From assembly GCA_932294295.1 (NCBI GenBank), contig OW028573.1, positions 54,377,829 to 54,441,828 of the forward strand: DNA of 64,000 nucleotides, written 5' to 3'. A program made the translations under genes and the position numbers. This document shows, piece by piece, positions 55,822 to 64,000 of the stretch (position 1 is its first letter; each line of letters begins with the position of its first letter). The notes below the pieces were generated by a model. That model saw only the letters and a program-made list of their open reading frames with translations, did no database searches and was not told the origin of the DNA. The stretch comes from Alitta virens. Lineage: Eukaryota > Annelida > Polychaeta > Phyllodocida > Nereididae.

Positions 55822-56971
55822 ATGGTGCTCCCCAAAGACATAGATTGCTATTTAACTCGTCGATTTTACAATCACAGGTCGCCCGGGAGCTTCACCAGTG
55901 CAGCAAAGTTACACTCGGTTATAAAGAGTGAAGGTAGATACTCGATAAGCCTGAGGAGAATTGAACACTGGGCCCAGACGCAAGACATTGTCACTCTACA
56001 CAAGTCAGCTCGTGAAAAGCCTCTCAAGTATAGGCGAGTCATTGCGCCTGGCATGAATCACATGTGGGACTGCGACCTGCTGGTGTTGACAGGTGAAAGG
56101 TTCAAGAGTGCCAACGAAGGGCACGCGTACATCATGGTGACTATAGATGTCTTTTCTAGATACTGTAGGGCTCAACCCATCAAAAGTAAAAGCGGTAAAC
56201 ACATGAAACACGGATTTGGAGAAATATTTGATGCAACAGGAGACACAGGAATGCCCAAGTTCATAAGAACTGATTTACTTAAAGACAGGGGAGTAAAGCA
56301 CATCTTTACAAATACAGAAACAAAGGCCAACTACGCCGAGGCAATGATTAAAGGACTGAAAAAGAGGCTGTTTCAATTTTTCCAATACACAGGCAGCTAC
56401 AGCTATCTGGAGGAGATCCAGGCCATGGTGGAATCATACAACCGCACTATTCATTCGAGCATTGGAGCCAGCCCTGAGAGTCACACAGGAAAATGAGCAG
56501 GACATTTGGGACTACCAATACGTCACCAGTCAAAGACCTTCATAGAGCTTTCAAGAGAGCCATTTCAACGGCGAGGAACAAGACACGTAATCGGTACAAA
56601 TTTGCATTGGGGGACCACGTCCGAGCGTCGTATCATAGACAGAAGAACTTTTTTCGTTCCTATGACGAGCAGTTTACAGGCGAAGTGTTCACTATCAGAG
56701 CCAGGAAATTCTCAGACGGTGTGGCCATTTATTACCTCAGAGACTATCAGGAGGAGAAAGTCGATGGCCCCTTCTACGCCCACGAGCTGACTCCTGTGAA
56801 ATTTGACCCAGACGCTTTCTTCAAGATTGAAAAAGTGATCAAAAAACGAGTGAGGCGTGACGGTTCAGAAAAAGCCTAGTTAAGTACCAGTCTTGGCCCA
56901 GTAAATATAACCAGTGGATACTCAGCTCCACCATCAAACCGCTGAAAAGCAAGAGACTGAGGAAAAAGTGA
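55822..56971 (+). pseudogene. Polinton retroviral-like integrase with chromodomain (broken)
   Basis: Starts at 55822 just after the previous stop. The N-terminal domain is basic and helical. Integrase core: first Asp in WDCDLLVL, second in FIRTD, Glu in KANYAEAMIKGLKKRL. Spacing from second Asp to Glu is only about 22 residues instead of about 35, so about 13 residues around the second Asp are lost. The frame shifts near 56485 (the correct register continues NEQDIWDYQYV), again near 56560, and near 56868. The C-terminal part keeps an SH3-like domain (YKFALGDHVRASY...) and a chromodomain end with YQSWPSKYNQWI, finishing at TGA 56969-56971. It would insert the element with a 6-bp stagger, but this copy cannot be active as read. 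Confidence 0.85.
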
Positions 56972-57004
56972 AGACTGGAGCGGAGGAAAAAAATAAATAA
57001 CGAC

Positions 57005-57466
57005 ATGTATATTTATCTGTCTAGCGACCAGTCAATGGAGATAAACCCGAGCAACACTGCGGCCAAGTTTACAGTGCAACTACCGGAGCCATTCACACGT
57101 CCTCGTAATGAGAGGGCTAGAGGGCAGTGGCACCTAGGACTGATCGAGATAGCCCTGCCACAAATCGGTGCTGACCTGAGTAAATGGGATGTCATCTACG
57201 TGACATGCCCTCACGTGGAAGGAGTTGTAACAGGAGACGCATACAGCTCTGTGTTGCGAGCCATAGCACTTGGTGAAATAAAACGCCACAGTTATGCACG
57301 CTTTCACTCAGTGCTCTACACACCGCTGCGAGTGACGGACGTAAAGTATATTTCTATTGAGCTGAGGAATTCCAGAGGTGACGTATTACCAGAGCTTGTC
57401 GACGAAACCAGTCATTCCACTAAGTGCACACTCGAGCTAGTATGGAGACGAGATACAAATCCCTAG
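57005..57466 (+). CDS. Polinton minor capsid (penton-like) protein candidate
   Basis: 153 residues, intact. N-terminal MYIYLSSDQSMEI...P.N..AKFTVQLPEPF, then GQWHLGLIEIALP and a C-terminal strand-rich part (YTPLRVTDVKYISIELR). This pattern (SS..S....P.N....F.V.LP......G.W..GL.EI) is typical of the single-jelly-roll protein next to the major capsid gene in Polintons, usually read as minor capsid/penton. Fold call is from family knowledge; I cannot model it. Confidence 0.65.
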   Translation: MYIYLSSDQSMEINPSNTAAKFTVQLPEPFTRPRNERARGQWHLGLIEIALPQIGADLSKWDVIYVTCPHVEGVVTGDAYSSVLRAIALGEIKRHSYARFHSVLYTPLRVTDVKYISIELRNSRGDVLPELVDETSHSTKCTLELVWRRDTNP

Positions 57467-57472
57467 CAGCCA

Positions 57473-57871
57473 TGGATGCAGCACCCTGGGTTGAGCATTT
57501 AAAAAAAAACGGCGGGTCAAACAAGCATACTGTTACACCGCCCCAGGGCAGTGGTGATCAAAAAGCAACGCAGTGACGGTGGCAGTGGTAGCAGCAGCAG
57601 CAGCAATAGTGGGAAAGTCAATGCCAGTTTACCTCTGACAATAGTGTCACCAGTAGGACAGTCTAATGAAATGGCCAGGGCTGATCTGAACATGGAAAGC
57701 GATAAAAGGGCTGGGGGAAGCTCATCTGACTCAGTAGCAAGATCCAGCACGTCGTGGCCACAACAAGGGAAAAAACGCAAGCAGCATCTTCAAACTAACA
57801 CGCCTAGCAGTGACAGGAAGAAAAAAACCACTAAGTTCAAGGACATTTTCAGTAGAAATGGCAGCAGGTGA
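57473..57871 (+). pseudogene. Conserved Polinton virion-associated basic protein (frameshifted)
   Basis: ATG at 57473 opens MDAAPWVEHLKKNGG; this register stops at about 57575, while another register from about 57551 carries LPLTIVSPVGQSNEMARAD and a Lys/Arg-rich end (KKRKQH..., DRKKKTTKFKDIFS). The VSP-x-x-Q....A(K/R)..L core and basic C-terminus are typical of the small gene between minor and major capsid genes in Polintons. A Ser repeat (57590-57605) is inserted. Its end overlaps the major capsid ATG. Confidence 0.6.
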
Positions 57872-59255
57872 AAAGGTTCTGGAATCGATTGACCTGGCCT
57901 ATGATGACACACTCAATTTGTTCAGCCTACCTCTCAGCAACATGGGAGTGACAGACGTTAAATATCTACCTCATAAACCGATCAATCAATTCTCAGCGGA
58001 GGGCGACGTGAAATTTCACGTGACAGGCTCAGGCACAGCATACATAGACCTATCCAGTGTATATCTAAAGACCAGCGTACGCCTGGTTAAAGGTGATGGC
58101 TCGCCAATTCCTGCAAGGGGGAGTAAAAAGCAAAAGGACCGCTCCGAGGGCCGCCGTGCTCCATCATCAGCAACGTCAGCAGCAGCAGCAGCAGCGGCAG
58201 CAGCAGCAGCGGAGCAAGAGTCGGAGGGTGTTTGGAGTGTTGGGGTTGTCAACAATTTGGCTCATGCTATCTGGGATCAAGTGGAGGTGCGACTTAATGA
58301 TCGAGTGGTGACTGGAGGTCAGACTGGTTACAGCTACAAGGCTTTGATAAATACTCTACTGGGAGAGCGTGAGTTAAACGACTCTGAGCTAGAATGCGCC
58401 TTGTTCATGAAGGACACAGCACGCTGTATGGATGACGTGACCCTGCTGTCTGGTGGGAATGAGGGATTTAAAAAGAGAGCGGCTCTCCTGAGTGCAAGCA
58501 AAACGGTGGAGCTAATGAGTAAAGTAGACGTCGATGTTTTTAAAGTGAACAAGTTACTTTTCTCTCAATGGACATTACTCTGGCACCTACTTCTAGTAAC
58601 TTCAGACTACTGAGTTCCAATGACGGCAAGAGAGACTACAGACTAGAGATCAAGGACATTACACTCGTTCTGAAACACGTGACACCTTCAAATCTCGTGT
58701 TACTAAGCCACCAGAAAGTCATGGAAGAGGAGATCTCACTGGCGAAAGAAGAATTACGCAAATTTAATTTGGCCAAGGACACCTCCTCTTATTACATAGA
58801 AGATGTGTACAATGGCAGGACACCGAGTAAGATTGTGATGGGGTTCGTGTCTGGTGAGTGGTAGCCTGAGCAAGAACCCATACAATTTCAAGCACTACGA
58901 CATAGCATACATCAATGTGAGTCTATCAGGCATGCCAACGCCCTCAGGCCAACTAAGCATTGACTTTGCAGAGGGGAAGTACATACACTGCTATTCCCAG
59001 CTTTATGGAGAAAAAGCTAATTTCAGTAGTGAGGCGAGGATCACCAGAGAGGAATACAAAGAGGGCTACAGCTTATTCACTATTGACCTGGCTCCTCAGA
59101 ACTATGACGACTTCTACCCAGTGACGCGAGACGGCTGCGTCAGAATAGAGCTCAGATTTAGGTCACCTCTCCCAGAATCAGCCGTAATGATAACGAAAGT
59201 GACATATCCAGGGCTATTCCAGATTGACTACGCTCGCAACATCTATCTAACATGA
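57858..59255 (+). pseudogene. Polinton major capsid protein, double jelly roll (two frameshifts)
   Basis: Start at 57858 (MAAGEKVLESIDLAYDD); collinear with Polinton PY-type capsid. Frame 1 to about 58585: DVKYLPHKPINQFS, then GTAYIDLSSVYL, and NNLAHAIWDQVEVRLNDRVV with YSYKALINTLL. Frame 2 from about 58568: MDITLAPTSSNFRLLS, DYRLEIKDITLVLKHV, and PSKIVMGFVSG. Frame 3 from about 58854 to 59255: NPYNFKHYDIAYINVSLSGM and the ending ELRFRSPLPES...VMITKVTYPG. These are the known conserved blocks of the family in order. Frameshifts near 58585 and 58850 break it. An expanded Ala run (58165-58215) inside a surface-loop region is unusual. About 460 residues in total. Confidence 0.85.
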
Positions 59256-59722
59256 ACACAGACCGGATTTATGAAATACTGTGGAATGACGCTGCAACAT
59301 CAGCGAGCGTGATGGCTGTTATACCGTGTAATGCACTGAAATACGTGACGACCAGCAGAGGCTGCTACATTGTTAATTGCAATGAAAACTCGTACTTACG
59401 CGGAGATGTCAGCCACTGGCTTTTCCTGAGGATTCATAGTTCAGGCAGACGTGATGATGACACAAGACTGGAAGTTTTTGATGCCCTGGGTGCGAAGGCC
59501 TACAATGATGAAATCAACATGTTTATGAGACAATCCGATCATTGTTCGATCAATTATGAGCATATCTCTAATGTTAATTGTGGTTTTTACGCTCTTGTGT
59601 ACTCGTATTATAGGTGTAGGAAATTTACGCCTTCGAGTATATTAAATATACTTAAAGGCATTGGAGATGTAGAAAAACATTGTTTGTTACTATATAGCTC
59701 AAAGAAGGCGTGCAATTGCTAA
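59252..59722 (+). CDS. Polinton adenain-like cysteine protease
   Basis: 156 residues; ATG overlaps the capsid stop (ATGA). It keeps the adenain/Ulp1-type order: His in VSHWLF (H55), Asp in VFDALG (D77), Cys in NCGFYAL (C110). The oxyanion-hole Gln, seven residues before Cys in adenain, is Glu here (E103; codon GAG). The frame is intact. This protease cleaves virion precursors in adenoviruses and is presumed to do so in Polintons. The Q-to-E change may impair it, or reflect a lineage variant. Confidence 0.85.
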   Translation: MNTDRIYEILWNDAATSASVMAVIPCNALKYVTTSRGCYIVNCNENSYLRGDVSHWLFLRIHSSGRRDDDTRLEVFDALGAKAYNDEINMFMRQSDHCSINYEHISNVNCGFYALVYSYYRCRKFTPSSILNILKGIGDVEKHCLLLYSSKKACNC

Positions 59723-60927
59723 TTAATTCGCTAGGTTCATAGATACAGTTGTATGCCATAGAAATTAGGCAAGCGAGTAATTTTACTTATTCGTGGGGCT
59801 CTATACAAGGTCATAGTGATGTAGACAGTATATTTGTGACGGGTGATAAGGTTATGTAATAAGCGCTAAGCGAGTGGACTGATTATTGTTATTATTATTA
59901 TTATTATATATTTCACAATTATTATCAGAGATGTCACTGCATTACCAGCTTGTATACAATCATGACTGTACAACAATTGCTAATAAAATGCTATACACAT
60001 ATCAGTGACACTAGTTCAGAGTCTATGTGAGTAAAGGGCTTAAAAAATATAAAAAATAAACATTTTCACTAACCTTTTTGATCGAAAAGACTGATCCAAA
60101 ATTCAGAGTTAAAGTATCGAGTAGACAAGGAAGAGTTCCTGAAGACCAGAGCAGTGCCGAGATGTGATGAGCAGAGTTTTTTCTTCTTTCAAAGAGTCAA
60201 CTGATGTGATGGAGTTTCCAGAGAGCTCATACTTTTTATATGACTTTTTCTGCCCCCGGCAGTATCCCTGAGAGCAGGGTGGTCTTTTGTTTTTACTCAG
60301 ATGGTCACCAGCCTTGACCACATGCTCAACATCAAAGGCTGAAGATGCTGTATTGTATATGGAGGCATGTACTGATCACTGACCGCTGCGGTGTCATAGG
60401 TCACACAGGGGGGGGGGGGGGGTAGGCTCTTATCTATACCAGGTAAACGCACATGCTTAATTTCCATAAACGCCGTTCAGCAGTTTGACAACACAATGCA
60501 ACACAACACAGCACAATACAATGCAATACAATACAGTGCAATACAATGCAATACAATACAATGCTATACAATTCACTGATTAAGATCAGTGGTCAAGTTT
60601 CTGCAGAAATGTGTTCCTGCACTTTTTGTGTCTCTTTATGGTATTTATTTGATGCATAATATTCATTAGGCTGTCACACGTAATCAGCAGCAACAGCAGC
60701 AGTAGCAAGCAGTGTTTGAGAAATATAAGTGAATATAACTTACAGCTTGAATAGATTATACCCCTCTATTGTTCAATGGGGGGACCACGTGCGCCCTGAC
60801 TTTTGTCTTGTTACGTAATGATCATGTTACCCCCTGCTGGGGTTGGGGTGCTTAGCAGAAGCTCAGTGTCATAAAGCATCGGTATTTTGGAGACATAAGA
60901 CGTATACGCCATTGCTTAATTGATTGC
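59723..60927. other. Polinton inter-gene region with microsatellites
   Basis: (TTA)n at about 59888-59905, G run at 60407-60421, and CAATA/CAACA pentamer repeats at 60486-60570. A minus-strand frame of 70 codons (60109-60321) is Lys/Ser-rich with no family signature; I do not call it a gene. Nothing else supported. Confidence 0.45.
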
Positions 60928-61656
60928 ATGATTACAGAGAAAACAATGTTCTGGATTTTATTGTTTTTCACCATGGGCATATGTCCGAGTGATGCCTGGA
61001 TATGTGGAAACACTGGTCAATGTCGCTGTACTTCATCAGGAGAAGTGATCTGCACTCAAATAACGACGGGACCCTATTTCACGGCTGATTACAGACTAGG
61101 CAGACGACTAACGATTAAGACGAGCCCCGGATTCGATACTGTAAGCCTTGCAGACACCATTGGCTTTGAACGTGTGATGGTGATAGGGCTTTCGATTGAG
61201 CAATGCGCGAGCGCCAGGGATGATTTTCCTGCAGTAATGTGCATCAGCAAGACAACGTCCTACAGACCCCCTGTAGCGAAGTCGACACACCCATCCAGAC
61301 GAGGCCCAGGCGCTGTAGCAATGGTAAACGAGATACTGAGAGATGCCGGTCCTAAACACGCCCCAGCTATGGCACCCCTTGCAGTCCTAAATGGTGTGAT
61401 CATATGGACAGTCATATCGGGTGTTATAGGGGCTATTTTGACAGCTTGCATTTTGGTGAGTTTGGTCAACCTTCATGCCCGTATTAACACCCACGCCCGC
61501 TGCAATGACCCCCCAATGTATGCAGTAAACTGCTGCTTGAAGTGTCTAGCTGTAGCCCTATGCCCCTTTCATCTGATGGCGAAATGCTGCAAATGCACAG
61601 GCTGCTGTCTGTATGCATTGGATGCTAGTACTAGAGGTCCTACCACATCCTTCTAG
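60928..61656 (+). CDS. Secreted/membrane protein with LRRNT-like Cys motif (Polinton cargo)
   Basis: 242 residues, intact, with its own ATG at 60928. Signal peptide: hydrophobic FWILLFFTMGICPSDA, probable cleavage near residue 23. A Cys-rich start follows: C26-x5-C32-x-C34-x7-C42, the spacing seen in N-terminal caps of leucine-rich repeats. Then one beta-rich region (RLTIKTS..FDTVSL) and C93, C105. A strong transmembrane segment is at residues about 153-181. The cytoplasmic tail is rich in Cys pairs (NCC, KCC-x-C, GCC), suggesting palmitoylation. It would be a type I surface protein. No standard Polinton core gene fits; I have not recognised a homologue. Confidence 0.6.
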   Translation: MITEKTMFWILLFFTMGICPSDAWICGNTGQCRCTSSGEVICTQITTGPYFTADYRLGRRLTIKTSPGFDTVSLADTIGFERVMVIGLSIEQCASARDDFPAVMCISKTTSYRPPVAKSTHPSRRGPGAVAMVNEILRDAGPKHAPAMAPLAVLNGVIIWTVISGVIGAILTACILVSLVNLHARINTHARCNDPPMYAVNCCLKCLAVALCPFHLMAKCCKCTGCCLYALDASTRGPTTSF

Positions 61657-62120
61657 GTCTAGTTAGGTTAGTTGTCAAAAATTAATTCCTTTGCTTTTGT
61701 TTATAGTTTCACTGTAATAAGATTGACAGATGCATGAAAGCCCTGGCATCATAGAGGGGGGTGTATTTTCCATTCTTGTGTTATCCTTCAATCAGGTCAA
61801 TTATCAAGTGACCCTCATAGTAACTGTTGTGTTAAGCATGCCTTTGGCTAATGCACACACAACTTAGTAAATTGTCTCTTTCGATTGATGCTAATCACAC
61901 AACACAGACTGTATTTCAGTAATGCTCAATGTCTCATAAATGTATCTTTTTTTTCTTTTTTCACAACTTCCAGATGAGAGACTACTTCTTTCTACGATTT
62001 TGTGACGTAGTGGTGAATATAGCATTGCGCTGACTGGCAAGGCTGATTCTTGTTTATATATGGAATGTTGACATACTAATAGACTTCCATAATGTCGATG
62101 AACGTAATTTGTTCCTAGTT
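61657..62120. other. Polinton spacer
   Basis: AT-rich, no frame of note. A T/C-rich tract at about 61948-61961 (TTTTTTTTCTTTTTTC) precedes the next ORF and could be a splice acceptor tract. Confidence 0.4.
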
Positions 62121-62351
62121 ATGCTAGTTAGAATGGCAAGGTGGATGATTAGAGCATTGGAAAGACACAACAATGACCACGCACAACCTCGAGCGGCACC
62201 CGTGATAATGCGTCGCCGGCACGCTGTAGACCTGCTGCGAGCAGCCGGAGCAGTAGGGGCCGGTGCCCCCCGCCGAAGAGATCTGGCCAGCCTGGATCTA
62301 AATAATATCCTGCCGAGGCGCCTTAGAGGACGTAACGGTGGAAGGCCCTAA
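62121..62351 (+). CDS. Small Arg-rich basic protein, possible DNA-condensing core protein
   Basis: 76 codons from ATG 62121. Composition is strikingly Arg/Ala-rich with RRRHAVDLLRAAGAV and a closing LPRRLRGRNGGRP. Adenoviruses and other Polinton-like viruses encode small protamine-like core peptides of this kind (for example the mu/X type), so a DNA-condensing role is a plausible inference. No homology was demonstrated. Last gene before the right TIR. Confidence 0.5.
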   Translation: MLVRMARWMIRALERHNNDHAQPRAAPVIMRRRHAVDLLRAAGAVGAGAPRRRDLASLDLNNILPRRLRGRNGGRP

Positions 62352-63356
62352 TATGATGACTTGTAGCCTGAAGACTAGACTGTAACATGTAGACTGTAGA
62401 CTTTAGCATGTAGACTGTAGCATGTAGACTGTAGCATGTAGAATGTAGACACCGACATTGCCATTGACATTGACATTGCCATTGCTTTTTCTATTTCTGC
62501 TGTGCTTTTTATTGTTTTTATTTCACTATTGATGTACACTGTGCTTGTTTGTCATTAACGATTATATGTATTGTCCTTCATTATTTACAAGTTGCTCTGT
62601 TTGCTTCTTTTTTGCTTTTTTCCATATTTAAATGCTTTTTTGACTTATTGGCATGCTTATGCTTATGTTTAAGTATTATTTTTTAACAATTAACAGTGTG
62701 AAAGAAAGATTGTTTAGATGATTTTTTTTCTGCTTTTTTCATTATTTAAATGCTTTTTTTTCCTTATTTGAATGCTTATGCTTAAGGATTATCTTTTAAT
62801 AATTAACGGTGTGAAAGAAAGTTTGTTTAACTGATTATGATATTTACTTTTCTTTTTTTTTTTTTAACTAAAGGAGTGAAAGTTTGCATGTATTTCTGTT
62901 TCGTGCTTTTTTTGGATAAACTGTTGCATTTACAAGTTTTTTTTTGTTTTTTTTTTCTACAAAATGGCTATGTCAAAGTAATGAGTATAGTACAATGATA
63001 TCACAGATTTGCACCTGTCTAATTCGCAATGCACAGCGCTCTGTGTTTGATGTCAAAAGCTGACCAATGAGAGACAGGTTCTCATTAAGACCTGGGGGCA
63101 AAAAACAGCCAGCCAGGTTTCATTCCTATGGATGTCAGTACTCAGTCAGCATCTCTCTAGAGCAGTTGAATGTATGCTGGATAATATGTCAGCCTTGATG
63201 AAAGGCATGCTACATGCTACATGCTACATGCTAGTGCTACACTAGAGAGCATAAGCAAAAGAAGTGTAAATACAAAATGGTTAGCTTTGTGCTGCTTTTC
63301 AAGAAGTTAATACGGAAATACACAACTATAACGAGCTTTATATAGCTTAAAAACAG

Positions 63357-63410
<54 letters not shown>

Positions 63411-63772
63411 AATGCATGTTGCATGAGACTTTGTGTTTTGTGTTGCTTAACAGAGAGTTAATATCAAATGACATCTAATATAAGCTTCCTGCCTTTTTAA
63501 AATCAATTGGTCCTCTCCCTAAAAGGATAATAGTAAACTACAATGTATGTAATGTTGACAATACCAATGCTTAAGCATTGCATGATGTACTATAACAGGC
63601 TAATATATATATTAACAATAGCCTTTTAAATATATTTAACAAACATTACATTTTACCCCGAGGGGCTTTTTGGATACTGAACGCACACCATACGTCATAG
63701 CTTAAGGTCAAGACGCACTAGCGCCGGGGGGCACAATCTTCTGATCATACTTATTAACCCTGAGGCTATTAA
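62352..63772. other. Polinton right subterminal region, repeat-rich, non-coding
   Basis: Tandem words with GTAGACTGTA/CATGTAG (62372-62450), ATTGACATTGCC repeats (62455-62485), two diverged copies of TTTTTTCCTTATTTGAATGC-like and GTGTGAAAGAAAG sequence (about 62620-62715 and 62745-62830), CATGCTA repeats (63206-63233) and (TA)n (63365-63405). No gene. Confidence 0.6.
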
Positions 63773-63828
63773 TAAATAGCCCGAGGGGGCGGCATGATCC
63801 TCTGATGCCATAATGGTACTATTGTAGT
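63773..63828 (-). repeat. Polinton right terminal inverted repeat
   Basis: Inverted copy of 41804-41859 with three mismatches; followed at 63829-63834 by the target duplication CACAGA. Confidence 0.95.
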
Positions 63829-63834
63829 CACAGA

Positions 63835-64000
63835 GCTCGTTTACTCATAGTCTATAGGCTGGCTTATGGTATGGTCTAACAATGAAATTACAGAATAATT
63901 AGATGTTCATGCACTGAGTTTAAAATTCTTGTTCTGACAAGCAGACAATTCAGAAAAATTTCCTAAAACTAAAAAATATGAATCCTTTTCTCGTATTTTT
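63835..64000. other. Flanking host DNA right of Polinton
   Basis: No features seen. Confidence 0.5.

Larger units (their letters stand above)
41804..63828 (+). mobile_element. Polinton/Maverick element with complete ends
   Basis: Terminal inverted repeats of 56 bp (41804-41859 and 63773-63828) differ at three positions, start ACTACAATAGTACC, and are flanked by the perfect 6-bp duplication CACAGA (41798-41803 and 63829-63834), the size made by Polinton integrases. The 22,025-bp element includes a 3.08-kb hAT-like insertion; about 18.9 kb remains without it. It carries the hallmark set: protein-primed-type polymerase B, retroviral-like integrase, FtsK/HerA-like packaging ATPase, adenain-like protease, double-jelly-roll capsid protein and a minor capsid candidate. 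Polymerase is transcribed leftward, virion genes rightward. Frameshifts in most core genes suggest an inactive copy. Confidence 0.97.

Noticed and set aside
55375..55822. Pro/Ser/Val-rich minus-strand frames opposite the Polinton low-complexity gene
   Set aside because: Products of GGA and GAGACT repeats on the other strand.
60109..60321. 70-codon minus-strand ORF inside the Polinton
   Set aside because: No signature, weak composition, and not in a usual Polinton gene position.

Overview
This is eukaryotic nuclear DNA from an invertebrate animal. I cannot name the phylum from sequence alone. The evidence is intron-type splice acceptors, galactose/galactosylceramide sulfotransferase-like genes, tRNA-derived SINEs, and a dense mix of LINE, Gypsy, P-element, PIF/Harbinger, pogo, hAT-like and Polinton/Maverick elements. 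Host genes are few; most of the window is transposable elements at different stages of decay, several nested inside one another.

Region 1 (1-32.3 kb). Two co-oriented host genes, each seen as a 1,338-bp 3' exon (5277-6614 and 18780-20117), encode Golgi-type sulfotransferases and look like a local duplicate pair. Around them lie LINE 3' fragments (about 1.0, 2.6, 20.8 and 27.8 kb), a P-element/THAP9-like transposase relic (about 7.0-7.7 kb), a decayed env-bearing Gypsy relic (12.8-17.8 kb) containing a nested duplication, an env-like membrane ORF (24.1-25.1 kb), a broken Harbinger transposase (28.7-30.1 kb), and a gag-like minus-strand relic (30.5-31.7 kb). About ten copies of one tRNA-derived SINE family are scattered here; several have clear target-site duplications.

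Region 2 (32.6-40.4 kb). A pogo/Tigger-like DNA transposon (32618-40355, TA duplication) was split by a young Ty3/Gypsy retrotransposon (35232-40164). The two 133-bp LTRs are identical, it has a perfect 5-bp duplication (GGGTA), a tRNA-type primer-binding site, and one uninterrupted gag-pol frame on the minus strand. The pogo element itself sits inside the second copy of a direct repeat whose first copy is at 30341-30626.

Region 3 (41.8-63.8 kb). A complete-ended Polinton/Maverick (41804-63828) has 56-bp terminal inverted repeats and a perfect 6-bp target duplication (CACAGA). It carries protein-primed-type DNA polymerase B, integrase, packaging ATPase, adenain-like protease, double-jelly-roll major capsid protein, a minor capsid candidate, conserved small Polinton proteins, a PC4-like repeat protein, a secreted/membrane protein with an LRRNT-like cysteine motif, and an Arg-rich small basic protein. 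The polymerase is interrupted by a 3.08-kb hAT-like transposon (8-bp duplication CCCGATAC), and many genes have frameshifts, so this copy looks inactive unless the shifts are sequence errors. Together the genes form a virus-like module: replication (polB), integration (integrase), and virion morphogenesis (capsid proteins, protease, ATPase).
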